Of a stretch of 32,765 nucleotides of DNA, positions 10,901 through 16,589 are shown piece by piece. The number at the start of each line of letters is the position of its first letter. The stretch's first letter is position 1. Position numbers and translations under genes: made by a program. A model generated the notes under the pieces. The model was not told the origin of the DNA. It was given only the letters and a program-made list of their open reading frames with translations, and made no database searches. The stretch comes from a virus, in the IMG/VR virus record IMGVR_UViG_3300032294_000861, positions 1-32,765 of that record. One strand, 5' to 3'.

Positions 10901-11108
10901 CGTACAAAGCTACTTAGATAACAATCCAGAAGCTAGGTTATGGAAGAGAGCTAACTCTATTGAGAATAAGATTAATGAATTAAACAAGAGAAAACGTACA
11001 TTTATACAACGTGGCTATCCTAAAGAGCGTGTTCAAGCTATTGACGCACAAAAGACCATGATGATGCAGAGATTTAATGATCAGGTAAGTAAGCTTACGC
11101 CTGATTAA
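4935..11108 (+). CDS. giant polyvalent internal virion protein with metallopeptidase motif
   Basis: 2057 residues, the largest protein here. The N-terminus has the recurrent phage motif MPDGTLITGVPDNITQADL. Residues about 365-475 are a Pro/Glu/Val/Thr-rich linker. Around residue 805, MAMHEVGTHYGMKKML gives H-E-x-x-x-H, resembling the metallopeptidase domain of phage polyvalent proteins. Around residue 1055, VKGHEGRHRAILMKRAG marks another small domain. Residues about 1490-1850 resemble a large polyvalent-protein-associated domain (YNPVFGLVNFLRDMSGTFLN) and include a hydrophobic IIIGGGILAGMVQAVMLAAAG segment. Such proteins are packaged and injected with the genome, carrying cell-wall, membrane or anti-defence activities. 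The convergent rusA gene overlaps its last 14 bases. Identity as an injected multidomain protein is fairly secure; domain functions are inferred. Confidence 0.75.
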   Translation: MPIDVRMPDGTLITGVPDNITQADLMARFDAFKAQPVTSTAPEIQVTPQAPQVGPEGAPIPSVLQTQPQVSEDRPIAGSARKGVVNLQQTVENLKLANLMELQDAYKSQYGQDYENAPPEKIADLQKLEDDINTSRRMSTSYDLQRQTLTKKYGITPLAQKLDAVQSTPEYEKANTLQKFQAIGETLVKNPGDIPSYIGNIGLESLPNSLAMMASAVLARYMTGSSSAAATAGGASSSFMEFGNQYVNARDQGKTHQDAMTESAVKSGVIGYFDAVSFGSAGKALEAIVKDFQKGAIKATAKEVGKETGKQAGYGAAGEAVGSVITGQEVDPRAVVEEALGEIAGAPMEAVTTYKSTKAAAEAQPTPPPVSERIEPEVTPIRPRPEVTPEQPIATEPAPIQTVQAEPTKVETSYDTQAMLDELSGKDVEYVPEEEVKVAEPTKEEVVKTPETELPIGSTVRWNDDGTQVESTILDTMSKNGITMYKVTSTDPARSNGVWVESSNLNPVVTPEVKEEPTGVISETEKEFTPVGGRLINKADVARLGRESAMALQQNLATQEAEKQKQLKQEAREEKFREPPTQTLSARLVQEGGISRSQKRDMLGETGKIEGYDHVFREKGGDLLTLVKDGKLDEYLPPDIRTTATPPDGLFDARPGYNYISDLIKTGEKIHTYDYEMAKLQHENMVYEKNLAKQQMTPNEAARAAAAEEQGKVFLSQGQIEGGSTPDIITQSVKNELGKEGSKLLDNKKIIIVKDINELREKNYLGDRINQLTDNTRALYDPVTDRSYFISDRMKPSEVRAMAMHEVGTHYGMKKMLGDAGFKTVLNNVKRLSATDSPVRKAYNETLKAYSNLLETNPDAFYEEVLAYLGETAPNHSLWKQILQKVKAFLIKYGIVKDISASELQDLVMTSLRRASYEKAKPLKAATETKVMSSEKEQIKKIAGWTDDRLDKLMDNGTYSQNEKFARKYAVMMTPDEFLGLTTNKDMMETLEKEADEMGPLDINTMREYDLPMFLDIKGPRTIEMEDKWGSKVDESDVALKVKGHEGRHRAILMKRAGVESFPVILNPEGGGQVERDTIRVLKLFPQFTEGRAAVVRNAIPLNRLYENELKGMLDESTIKYSQRPPRNIKGQEVIPQWHGPEESKIDTWIYRLQNKQIDTKRVQELIGDIEEDWNVYDKEQLYHGRTAAGIRNFLLKELLPVIKEIERLKISPEDIRTYLHNRHAEERNNQMNKINPDVYDETTGRTIPNPLKDKGSGISTADARAYLAGLDPARKQLLEQIATKFDQMVKGTQQILINSGAESADTIAKWNSTYEHYVPLFRIEDEMARPTGMGGTGQGFGVRGAFSKRAMGSEKDVQDILSNIIAQRERALIRAEKIRVGRALYGLAIQNPNPDFWLPINPDAIRNRKQAVAELRRMGVPDAEQMIDNLMAEPKERYLKKTRAAEEGFEPDEDFDFDSGLPVNESKEVVASKVNVMARYKDFVFPVRINGKDRYIFFNKNDPRALRMVQALKNLDAENLGYLESIFGRFTRWFKNVNTQYNPVFGLVNFLRDMSGTFLNLTNTEIKGKQAQVIAGAYKAMGGILNVHRAERKGKPLPTGPWATLYQEARDEGFQTGYRDSLIRNQEEMQIVERTLSQFKDGNTKKAFYAVLGGLTDYNDMMENAFRLSAYKVARDQGLSKQKAAIIAKNLTVNFDRKGAWTSSVNALYAFFNASVQGTERIYQTLKGPKGRIIIGGGILAGMVQAVMLAAAGYGDDDPPEFVREKNFIIPLADGTYITVPYPLGYNILPNSGRIVMDFMIHGGRNPGKHTTALMSAIMNSFNPLGSSGFAIQTLMPTAIDPLVALAENKDAFGRPIYRPDRTTAPTPGYTRSRDTSSTLGKGLAEFLNWASGGTKYTKGSISPTADEIDFLAGQVGGGLYREVSKAAKAVGAQSTGEALAPYQRPLVSRFYGETGSPAAVSQTFYNNITRMTDHENEIKGRMKNREDVQSYLDNNPEARLWKRANSIENKINELNKRKRTFIQRGYPKERVQAIDAQKTMMMQRFNDQVSKLTPD

Positions 11109-11454
11109 TCTCTGATATTGTCACTTCGCAGTACCCATCCTTAGCAACTTCCATCCTTGTTACACACAACTTATCTATTTGAGAGTCATTCTCATATACA
11201 TTGGCATGTTCTAAGGCATCCAACAAAGGCTTTAAAATGTTGTCTACATCCCTCTTTCTGTTGTCGGGAGGGTACAGGTATACCTCCATGTGTAATCGTT
11301 CGTTTAAGGCCCCTTTACGTGCGTTTAAAGAGCATAAAAACACGGCTTCTCTAAACTCTTTTCCCTTCTTTCCGAGAAATTTCTTAGATCCGACTTGGCC
11401 CCAGTAATGATTTACGGTAGGAGGATAGGGTAATTTTAGTTTTATTGTTTTCAT
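11095..11454 (-). CDS. rusA: RusA-family Holliday junction resolvase
   Basis: 119-residue endonuclease that would cut four-way DNA junctions during phage recombination and resolve branched DNA before packaging. Family marks are LPYPPTVNHYW at the N-terminus and DNRKRDVDNILKPLLDAL, which holds the catalytic aspartates and the conserved RD.DN core. The frame is open further upstream, but the ATG giving MKTIKLKLPYPP is the normal RusA start and is preferred. It stands alone on the minus strand between two rightward blocks, has its own promoter, and overlaps the end of the giant virion gene tail to tail. It works with the exonuclease and ERF genes just to its right. Confidence 0.92.
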   Translation of the reverse strand: MKTIKLKLPYPPTVNHYWGQVGSKKFLGKKGKEFREAVFLCSLNARKGALNERLHMEVYLYPPDNRKRDVDNILKPLLDALEHANVYENDSQIDKLCVTRMEVAKDGYCEVTISEINQA

Positions 11455-11461
11455 ATCGTGT

Positions 11462-11491
11462 ATTATAACAGATGAATTAATATGGGTACAA
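11462..11491 (-). promoter_or_regulatory. sigma70-like promoter of rusA, almost leaderless
   Basis: On the minus strand, TTGTAC and a perfect TATAAT are separated by 18 bases. The -10 box ends 7 bases before the rusA ATG, so transcription should begin at or within a base or two of the start codon. No Shine-Dalgarno sequence lies between, which implies leaderless or very weak translation. Confidence 0.6.
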
Positions 11492-11555
11492 CCTATTGAC
11501 ATATATTTTATACTATGCCACCATTACAACTCATTTTACTTTAACGGGGGATATT

Positions 11556-11840
11556 ATGAAAAGATTTATATCAATCACAGAACATGTTATGACAGATCAA
11601 AAATACAATGATCTTGTTAGAGATGGTTTTGAACCTACAGAATTTATTACATCAATCACCGCTGATCATGCAAGAGATCGTGGATTAGAAACTAAGGTTA
11701 GATGTATAGAAGTAGATTACGATATATTAAATGATGTATGTAAAGCAGTAGATACCATTGCTACTGACAAAGCTTTTGATGAATTAGAAGAAGCTATGTT
11801 AAGAGTGAATATGTGTCCTGGTGGAAACTGCGAAGCATGA
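11556..11840 (+). CDS. hypothetical early protein
   Basis: 94-residue acidic protein beginning MKRFISITEHVMTDQKYNDL. It ends with a helix rich in Glu/Ala and the tail CPGGNCEA. The ATG is chosen because GGGGGA lies five bases upstream; the longer frame starting nearer rusA has no ribosome binding site. It is the first gene of the long rightward recombination operon and overlaps the next gene by ATGA. A TTGACA hexamer 55 bases upstream has no correctly spaced -10 box. No family recognised. Confidence 0.7.
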   Translation: MKRFISITEHVMTDQKYNDLVRDGFEPTEFITSITADHARDRGLETKVRCIEVDYDILNDVCKAVDTIATDKAFDELEEAMLRVNMCPGGNCEA

Positions 11841-12715
11841 AAATAACCAACGAGTTTAACTTACCTAAACCATTTGAGAACATAGCTAAGAATCCTAGCT
11901 ACTCAAAAGGTAAGGCTCATATCTCAGCAACAAGTCTTCTTAATAGTCCTAAGATTGTTACGCTATTAAAGAAGTATGATGACCAGTTGACACAAGATGT
12001 ATCAGATATGATTTGGTCTATCTTTGGTTCAGCAGTTCATAACGTGCTTGAAAAAGGTGCTGATGAACATAATTTAGTTGAACAAAGATTTTATGCTGAA
12101 GTAGATGGCTGGCATATCTCTGGTGCTATTGATCTTCAAGTCGTAGATCCTGATGGCATTCATATTAAAGACTATAAGACTACATCTGTTTGGGCGGTGA
12201 TGAATGATAAGCCTGAATGGGAACAACAACTTAATATCTATGCATGGTTAGTTTACAAGAATAAACAAGTGCCTATTAAATCATTACAGATTGTTGGCAT
12301 CTTAAAAGATTGGAGTAAACGTGAGGCTGAACGTAAGCCTGAGTACCCACAAAAGAATATAGCTATTGTAGATATTCCACTATGGACATTTGAAGAGCAA
12401 GAAGCTTTTATTAAAGGCCGTATTGCTAAGCATAGTGCTGCTGAGTTTGCATTAGAAACAGGCGCAGAGATGCCTGAATGTACACCTCAAGATATGTGGG
12501 AAAAGCCACCTGTATGGGCAGTCATTAAAGTAGGTAATACAAGAGCTAAGTCCTTACATGAAACAGCAGAGTTAGCTGATGCTGCGCTACAAGAGTTAGG
12601 CAACGGTTATGAAATACAAGAACGTAAAGGTGACAGAACACGTTGTAAAGATTATTGCTTAGTCAATAGATGGTGTAAACAATATAAAGAATATATGGAG
12701 GCAAAGAATGGCTAG
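11837..12715 (+). CDS. PD-(D/E)XK exonuclease, Cas4/RecB-like
   Basis: 292-residue nuclease expected to resect double-stranded DNA ends for the annealing protein two genes downstream. It has the RecB-nuclease order: HNVLEKG (H68, E72), SGAIDLQ (D99), IKDYKTT (D112, K114) and a Q-motif helix QLNIYAWLVY near 131-140. Four cysteines, one in ECTPQDMW and three in RCKDYCLVNRWC near the C-terminus, are placed as in the iron-sulfur-cluster Cas4/AddB-type relatives common in phages. The ATG within the preceding stop (ATGA) gives MKITNEF and is preferred over an upstream GTG. Pairing with ERF is the usual phage recombination arrangement. Confidence 0.85.
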   Translation: MKITNEFNLPKPFENIAKNPSYSKGKAHISATSLLNSPKIVTLLKKYDDQLTQDVSDMIWSIFGSAVHNVLEKGADEHNLVEQRFYAEVDGWHISGAIDLQVVDPDGIHIKDYKTTSVWAVMNDKPEWEQQLNIYAWLVYKNKQVPIKSLQIVGILKDWSKREAERKPEYPQKNIAIVDIPLWTFEEQEAFIKGRIAKHSAAEFALETGAEMPECTPQDMWEKPPVWAVIKVGNTRAKSLHETAELADAALQELGNGYEIQERKGDRTRCKDYCLVNRWCKQYKEYMEAKNG

Positions 12716-12995
12716 GCGATGGAATTGGAATACAGAAGAGTATGAAGAATACGAAGACAAGATACAATCCGATGGATCAACTGCACTGTATTACGAATTA
12801 CCTGAAGGTGCAAGTGAATTACAAGATTTAATTAGTGCTAAGAATATGAATGCACAGATTGGTGAGATATTTAGAGCTTGCTATAGATATGGACAAGTAG
12901 CTCATAGTCCAGAGATTAGAGATATAAAGAAGATTTTATTCTATGCGAAAGCTGAATTAGAACGATTAAATAAACTAGAGAAGGAAAATGTATGA
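12708..12995 (+). CDS. hypothetical protein between exonuclease and ERF
   Basis: 95-residue protein with a very acidic, aromatic N-terminus (RRWNWNTEEYEEYED) and a helical C-terminal half (IGEIFRACYRYGQ ... AKAELERLNKLEKE). No catalytic motif is visible. It overlaps both neighbours (8 bases upstream, ATGA downstream), so it is translated together with the exonuclease and ERF and may be an accessory to recombination; that is inference from position only. Confidence 0.7.
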   Translation: MARRWNWNTEEYEEYEDKIQSDGSTALYYELPEGASELQDLISAKNMNAQIGEIFRACYRYGQVAHSPEIRDIKKILFYAKAELERLNKLEKENV

Positions 12996-13672
12996 GTGTA
13001 TATAGAAAACTACAGGAGGCTAGGTTAGAACTTCAATCTACCTCACTAAAGAAGTCTGGCAAGAACAAGTTTGCTAACTTTGAATATTTTGAGCTAGGTG
13101 ATTTCTTACCTACCATTCAAAATATATTTATGAAACATGGGTTATGTGGAACGATTACTTTCTACACTGATATTGCCATATTGACTATTGTTGATACTGA
13201 CAAACCAGAAGATAAGATTGAGTTTAAGAGCCCTATGTCCACAGCTGAGCTAAAAGGATGTCACGCCATTCAAAATCTTGGGGCTGTGCAGACCTACTTG
13301 AGGCGGTATCTTTGGGTGGCAGCGATGGAGATAGTTGAACACGACTCTCTTGATGCTGTAACAGGAAAAGATGAGCCAAAAAAAGCTAAACCTACAGTTG
13401 AAAGTCCACGCATTGTAGGTGATAAAGGCGAGTGGCAAATAGATGCACCAGCTGACTCATTAGGTCAAGACGTTAAGGGTTGGTTGGAATTAATTAGGAA
13501 TGCAACATATATGTTTTTAGATATGTGTAACAAACCTGAGGATGTGTTAATGATATTTAAGAAAAACAAAGTATTATTTGACACTGTTAAATTAACTGAC
13601 CCATCATTCTTCGCAGATATGATGACTAAGTTTACAGAAGTAAAAACAAAACTAGAAAAGGAAGCAGTATGA
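12992..13672 (+). CDS. erf: ERF-family single-strand annealing protein
   Basis: 226-residue recombinase of the ERF superfamily, which anneals complementary single strands in phage recombination and genome circularisation. Recognised from the N-terminal LQEARLELQSTSLKKSGKN, the FANFEYFELGDFLPTIQNI segment, and the signature AIQNLGAVQTYLRRYLWVAAM followed by EIVEHDSLDA. After about residue 130 a Lys/Pro linker leads to a less conserved C-terminal helical part. It starts inside the preceding stop codon. The exonuclease upstream is its natural partner and RusA would finish the reaction. Confidence 0.9.
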   Translation: MSVYRKLQEARLELQSTSLKKSGKNKFANFEYFELGDFLPTIQNIFMKHGLCGTITFYTDIAILTIVDTDKPEDKIEFKSPMSTAELKGCHAIQNLGAVQTYLRRYLWVAAMEIVEHDSLDAVTGKDEPKKAKPTVESPRIVGDKGEWQIDAPADSLGQDVKGWLELIRNATYMFLDMCNKPEDVLMIFKKNKVLFDTVKLTDPSFFADMMTKFTEVKTKLEKEAV

Positions 13673-13833
13673 ATATAAAACTTGAATTAACTCAAGAAGA
13701 AACAGGATTCTTAATGGGAGTTTTAGCAGAACTACCTACTAAGACAGGCGCATGGACTTTAATTCAAAAAATTAAAGAACAAGCAGAACCACAAGTACCA
13801 CAAACAACTAAAGAGGAGACATTAAATGGCTGA
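13669..13833 (+). CDS. small hypothetical protein
   Basis: 54-residue protein beginning MNIKLELTQEETGFLMGVLAEL, then TKTGAWTLIQKIKEQ and a Gln/Pro-rich tail. A β strand followed by two helices of this type is common in small phage proteins placed behind recombinases. The ATG overlaps the ERF stop (ATGA), and its end overlaps the following gene by 8 bases, which supports that it is translated. Function unknown. Confidence 0.65.
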   Translation: MNIKLELTQEETGFLMGVLAELPTKTGAWTLIQKIKEQAEPQVPQTTKEETLNG

Positions 13834-14095
13834 GCAAAGACCCAATAGCGGAACGCTAGGAAAGAATAGATACAAAGAAGGTAAAGAAAATAGACCTGAT
13901 CTTACAGGAAACATTCATGTTGATCGTAATCTATTAATTGATTTACTTACTAAACATAAAGATAAGCCTCTTATTCAGTTAAGACTATCTGCATGGAACA
14001 AGCAAAACAATGACACAGGCGAAGGCTTTTTAGGTATTGCAGTATCAGAACCTACACCTCCAAAGCAAGAAGCTGGTAAGAATCCTTGGGAGTAA
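13826..14095 (+). CDS. small ssDNA-binding-like hypothetical protein
   Basis: 89 residues: a disordered polar N-terminus (PNSGTLGKNRYKEGKENRPDLTGNIHV), a β-rich core (LIQLRLSAWNKQNNDTGEGFLGIAV) and the C-terminal tail GKNPWE. Small phage proteins with a PDLTG-type start, a RLSAW-type strand and an acidic or aromatic tail often sit beside ERF or RecT genes. A nucleic-acid-binding role is plausible but unproven. An AGAGGAGA ribosome binding site precedes the ATG. It overlaps the upstream gene and ends three bases before the next start. Confidence 0.65.
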   Translation: MAEQRPNSGTLGKNRYKEGKENRPDLTGNIHVDRNLLIDLLTKHKDKPLIQLRLSAWNKQNNDTGEGFLGIAVSEPTPPKQEAGKNPWE

Positions 14096-14097
14096 CC

Positions 14098-14520
14098 ATG
14101 GAAACCATTCAGTTTGAAGGTGTTAAGGTTGCCCTTAAACAAGATAAAACTGGATACGTACTAACATTATCTATGCATCCTGACGATATCCCTGAAACAT
14201 TACTCAGGGATTTTGTTGGGGCTAGATACCAAGTTGTTATGGTAAGGTTAGATAACCATGAAACTCCGATTGATCGTCAAGAAGAGTTTGCTGCTGATCG
14301 TGCTATAAGAATATCTGGTATGTTATGTCGTGATCCAAAGTTTTGGGAATTCCTTTACTCAAGAAGTGATATCTCTACTAAAGATTATGAATCTGCAACT
14401 CAATGGTTAAGATTCTATTTAGATTTAGAATCAAGATCTCAACTTAAAACTAACATTGAAGCTCAAAATAAACTTGATGCTTTATACAGGGAATATATTG
14501 CATGGAAACCGATAAGCTAA
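14098..14520 (+). CDS. hypothetical protein in recombination operon
   Basis: 140 residues from METIQFEG. The first half is β-rich (VKVALKQDKTGYVLTLSMHPDDIPETLLRDFVGARYQVVMVRL) and the second half helical (DRAIRISGMLCRDPKFWEFLYSRSDI ... YLDLESRSQLKTNIEAQ). The ATG is preferred over an upstream in-frame TTG because it is ordinary and lies just past the preceding stop. Position beside ERF suggests a replication or recombination accessory. The last 19 bases overlap the ribbon-helix-helix gene. Confidence 0.65.
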   Translation: METIQFEGVKVALKQDKTGYVLTLSMHPDDIPETLLRDFVGARYQVVMVRLDNHETPIDRQEEFAADRAIRISGMLCRDPKFWEFLYSRSDISTKDYESATQWLRFYLDLESRSQLKTNIEAQNKLDALYREYIAWKPIS

Positions 14521-14786
14521 TACCGTATTCAGTTTACCTGCCAAGTGATTTACATAAGAAATTAAAAGCACTGGCTCGTGACCGTAAAGCTTCTGAACTT
14601 ATTCGCAATGCAATACAGATGATTATTGATGGCAATACTGCATACAATAGCGGATACAACAAAGCTCTAAAAGATACTATAAAAGTTATTAACAATAATG
14701 AAAGTGCTATCACTATATCAGTGCATGGTATTTTAATTGCTGACAACTTAATCTCTGATATTAAAACGTTGGAGGTAAGTAAATGA
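14502..14786 (+). CDS. ribbon-helix-helix DNA-binding protein
   Basis: 94 residues. Residues 6-42 (LIPYSVYLPSDLHKKLKALA followed by RKASELIRNAIQMIIDG) fit an Arc/MetJ-type ribbon-helix-helix: a short β strand, then two helices separated by a turn. The rest is a dimerisation or effector tail with NNNESAITISVHGIL. It could be a transcriptional regulator of early phage genes. The start lies inside the preceding gene and the end overlaps the next ATG. Confidence 0.7.
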   Translation: METDKLIPYSVYLPSDLHKKLKALARDRKASELIRNAIQMIIDGNTAYNSGYNKALKDTIKVINNNESAITISVHGILIADNLISDIKTLEVSK

Positions 14787-14959
14787 CAGACAAAGAACAA
14801 CTAGAGGCTGTCTATGCTGGCATGGCTATGATGGGTTATCTTATTCGTGGCACGCCCATACATAAGATCCCTGAAGAAGCTAAGGCTATGGCAAAAGCTA
14901 TGATGGAAGATGAGGTTAGCGTTGGTCTTCCTCCGATCAAACGCAGAGCCAAGAAATGA
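14783..14959 (+). CDS. small Met-rich hypothetical protein
   Basis: 58 residues with nine methionines, including GMAMMGYLI and AMAKAMMEDE, and a basic C-terminus IKRRAKK. GGAGG lies nine bases upstream of the ATG, which overlaps the preceding stop (ATGA). The first helix is mildly hydrophobic but too short and polar to be a confident membrane segment. No family recognised; accepted as real because both ends overlap genes. Confidence 0.6.
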   Translation: MTDKEQLEAVYAGMAMMGYLIRGTPIHKIPEEAKAMAKAMMEDEVSVGLPPIKRRAKK

Positions 14960-15129
14960 ATGAAAAAAGATATTGCTCGTCATGTCTTTCATTCAAACCA
15001 GCATCCACAGGTAAATTAGTCTATACTGCAAGTAAACATATTAAACGATTCAAATGTGCTGTATGTTTAAGTAAAATGGTCAAACCAAATAAGGACTTAT
15101 ATGTTTCAAGAACTCATAAAGATAGCTGA
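14956..15129 (+). CDS. small four-cysteine zinc-ribbon protein
   Basis: 57 residues with two CxxC pairs, YCSSC (C7, C10) and KCAVC (C34, C37), separated by a basic segment ASTGKLVYTASKHIKRF. The pattern predicts a zinc-binding treble clef or ribbon that touches nucleic acid or protein. It overlaps both neighbours (ATGA upstream, 29 bases downstream), which supports translation. Function unknown. Confidence 0.7.
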   Translation: MNEKRYCSSCLSFKPASTGKLVYTASKHIKRFKCAVCLSKMVKPNKDLYVSRTHKDS

Positions 15130-15304
15130 AGAAGTATACGTTTTAGATAAACAACTTGGTATTCGTTTAGGCAAATGTCTAGAATCTTTAGGTAAAAAGA
15201 TTACTGAACACAACGCAGAAACCAAAGCTACTAATGCTAAGATTCGTAAACTAGAAGGTAAAATTAAGTCTTTTGAATCTGCTATGCGTAGGAGAATGCA
15301 CTAA
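15101..15304 (+). CDS. coiled-coil hypothetical protein
   Basis: 67-residue, almost wholly helical, strongly charged protein. Heptad-like spacing in ESLGKKITEHNAETKATNAK and IRKLEGKIKSFESAM suggests a short coiled coil with a basic end RRRMH. Starts within the zinc-ribbon gene and ends one base into the next gene. No known family. Confidence 0.6.
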   Translation: MFQELIKIAEEVYVLDKQLGIRLGKCLESLGKKITEHNAETKATNAKIRKLEGKIKSFESAMRRRMH

Positions 15305-15495
15305 TGGAAAACTATAAACAATGGATGGAACAAAAGCTTACATCAGAAGATATGGATAAGCTTCCTAAAGTAGTTAAGCCGCTTACAAGAGAAAAGATTA
15401 TAGATATACTTAAAGAAAATCAATGGAATGTTGATGAGCCAGATGATCTTATTCAGTTTGCAAGATTCATAGAAGAAGCTCATGGCATTGTATAG
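15304..15495 (+). CDS. small hypothetical protein
   Basis: 63 residues, mixed helical, beginning MENYKQWMEQKLTSEDMDKL and ending with DDLIQFARFIEEAHGIV, which resembles helical tails of small phage proteins found beside nuclease genes. The ATG shares its first base with the preceding stop and the end overlaps the YbcO-like nuclease by 14 bases. No motif allows a function. Confidence 0.6.
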   Translation: MENYKQWMEQKLTSEDMDKLPKVVKPLTREKIIDILKENQWNVDEPDDLIQFARFIEEAHGIV

Positions 15496-15775
15496 GAATA
15501 AGAAGTTATTAGAAGTAGTAAGAGAATCTCCATGCCAAGTCTGCGGTATTGAAGATGGTACAGTAGTCGCAGCACACTCTAATCAATCCAGAGATGGTAA
15601 ATCGACCTCCATGAAAAGTCATGATTTCCGCATAGCCGCAATGTGTTACAAGTGCCATGCCAATCTAGATCAAGGAAGTAAGATGACTAGAGAAGAAAGA
15701 GTAGAAATGTGGGAAGATGCCCACAGAAGAACAATAGGCTGGTTATTTGAAAAAGAACACTTGGAGGTTAAATGA
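15482..15775 (+). CDS. YbcO-like (DUF1364) HNH-type nuclease
   Basis: 97 residues. CQVCG (C18, C21) and CYKCH (C55, C58, H59) would hold a zinc, with VAAHSNQS (H32) as the likely catalytic histidine of a treble-clef ββα-metal nuclease. The order CxxC, AHxN, HD, CxxCH, DQG is that of the lambdoid YbcO/DUF1364 proteins, which occur in ninR-like recombination regions and may trim or nick DNA junctions. Here it sits in the same operon as ERF and the exonuclease, which agrees with that role. Confidence 0.75.
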   Translation: MALYRNKKLLEVVRESPCQVCGIEDGTVVAAHSNQSRDGKSTSMKSHDFRIAAMCYKCHANLDQGSKMTREERVEMWEDAHRRTIGWLFEKEHLEVK

Positions 15776-15999
15776 TGGTTGACACTTTAGTATTAATTCT
15801 AGTAGGATGGGTAGCAATTCTTACCTATAAGCTTGTTCGATATGAAAAAGATATGTCGTTATATCAAGCTAGAATATTACAACTTATGGCTAGAACTAAT
15901 ATGCTTAAAAGAGAAGGCCGTCCCATGACTAGAAAAGAAGCTATTAAGATTGCCGATGAAATGTTTGATATTGTAGAAGGAAAAGATGATGAAAGCTGA
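15772..15999 (+). CDS. small single-pass membrane protein
   Basis: 75 residues. Residues 3-20 (VDTLVLILVGWVAILTYKLV) form one membrane helix, followed by a long charged cytoplasmic helix RYEKDMSLYQARILQLMARTN and a tail with MTRKEAIKIADEMFDIVEG. Two consecutive ATG codons follow GGAGG; the second has the better spacing, so the start may be three bases later. It could be a spanin-like or regulatory membrane peptide, but nothing fixes the function. Confidence 0.65.
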   Translation: MMVDTLVLILVGWVAILTYKLVRYEKDMSLYQARILQLMARTNMLKREGRPMTRKEAIKIADEMFDIVEGKDDES

Positions 16000-16225
16000 T
16001 GCATGGTTGTTACAAGAGTTCGATGAAAAAGGCAATATTGTCTGGTCATCTATTATGCCTATAAGACCCAAAGAGATGTCTTGGTTTAAAGACCTGCCTA
16101 GCAAGAAACATAATATTGTCCTGACCCCTTTGTATGCAGATCATACCCAAGCAGAAAAGTTTAGCGGTGTGAAGTCCTACAAAGAGTCCACACAGCGTTT
16201 GATAGAAGCCAATCAAGGACTATAA
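15986..16225 (+). CDS. hypothetical protein
   Basis: 79-residue protein starting with a double Met (MMKADAWLLQEF) behind AAGGAAAAG. It contains DEKGNIVWSSIMPIRP and DLPSKKHNIVLTPLYADH, a short β-rich domain. The mixture of strands and the final helix SYKESTQRLIEANQGL is typical of small phage accessory proteins. The gene overlaps its upstream neighbour by 14 bases and directly abuts the SprT-like gene. Function unknown. Confidence 0.6.
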   Translation: MMKADAWLLQEFDEKGNIVWSSIMPIRPKEMSWFKDLPSKKHNIVLTPLYADHTQAEKFSGVKSYKESTQRLIEANQGL

Positions 16226-16573
16226 ATGACCACCCGTCTTATCAACGATTATACAGTTAAGGTAACGTATGATATGTTGAGAAAGATGCCCCCATTCAAT
16301 GACTGGAAACTTCCAGCCCCACACAAAATTATTTTTGAAACAAACACTGATCCAACTATCTGCGGTGAGTTTGATGTAGAGCCAATGATTATGCGGATTA
16401 GCACGCACCACCAAGAAACCTATGTCAACATGATGAGAACCGTTGCACATGAAATGGTTCATCTAAAGCTTTACTTAGATGGCAAAACACATTATGATAA
16501 GCATGATCAAACATTCAGGAAATTGATGTTTCAATTCAATGCTTTATACGGGTTTGATAGGAAAGAATTATAA
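16226..16573 (+). CDS. SprT-like zinc metalloprotease
   Basis: 115 residues with the zincin signature VAHEMVHLKLYLDG (H75, E76, H79) and a third ligand candidate in DKHDQTFRKLM (H93). This is the spacing seen in SprT/Spartan-like domains, which cleave DNA-protein crosslinks or other DNA-bound proteins in their hosts. Small free-standing SprT-like proteins are common in phages; here it could remove host proteins from phage DNA. No C-terminal zinc ribbon is present, unlike cellular SprT. Ends 16 bases before the phosphoesterase gene. Confidence 0.75.
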   Translation: MTTRLINDYTVKVTYDMLRKMPPFNDWKLPAPHKIIFETNTDPTICGEFDVEPMIMRISTHHQETYVNMMRTVAHEMVHLKLYLDGKTHYDKHDQTFRKLMFQFNALYGFDRKEL

Positions 16574-16589
16574 ACTTACGAGGGAAACC

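Noticed and set aside
11496-11514. TTGACA and TATACT as a rightward promoter for the recombination operon
   Set aside because: The two hexamers are only 7 bases apart; no correctly spaced -10 exists for the TTGACA.
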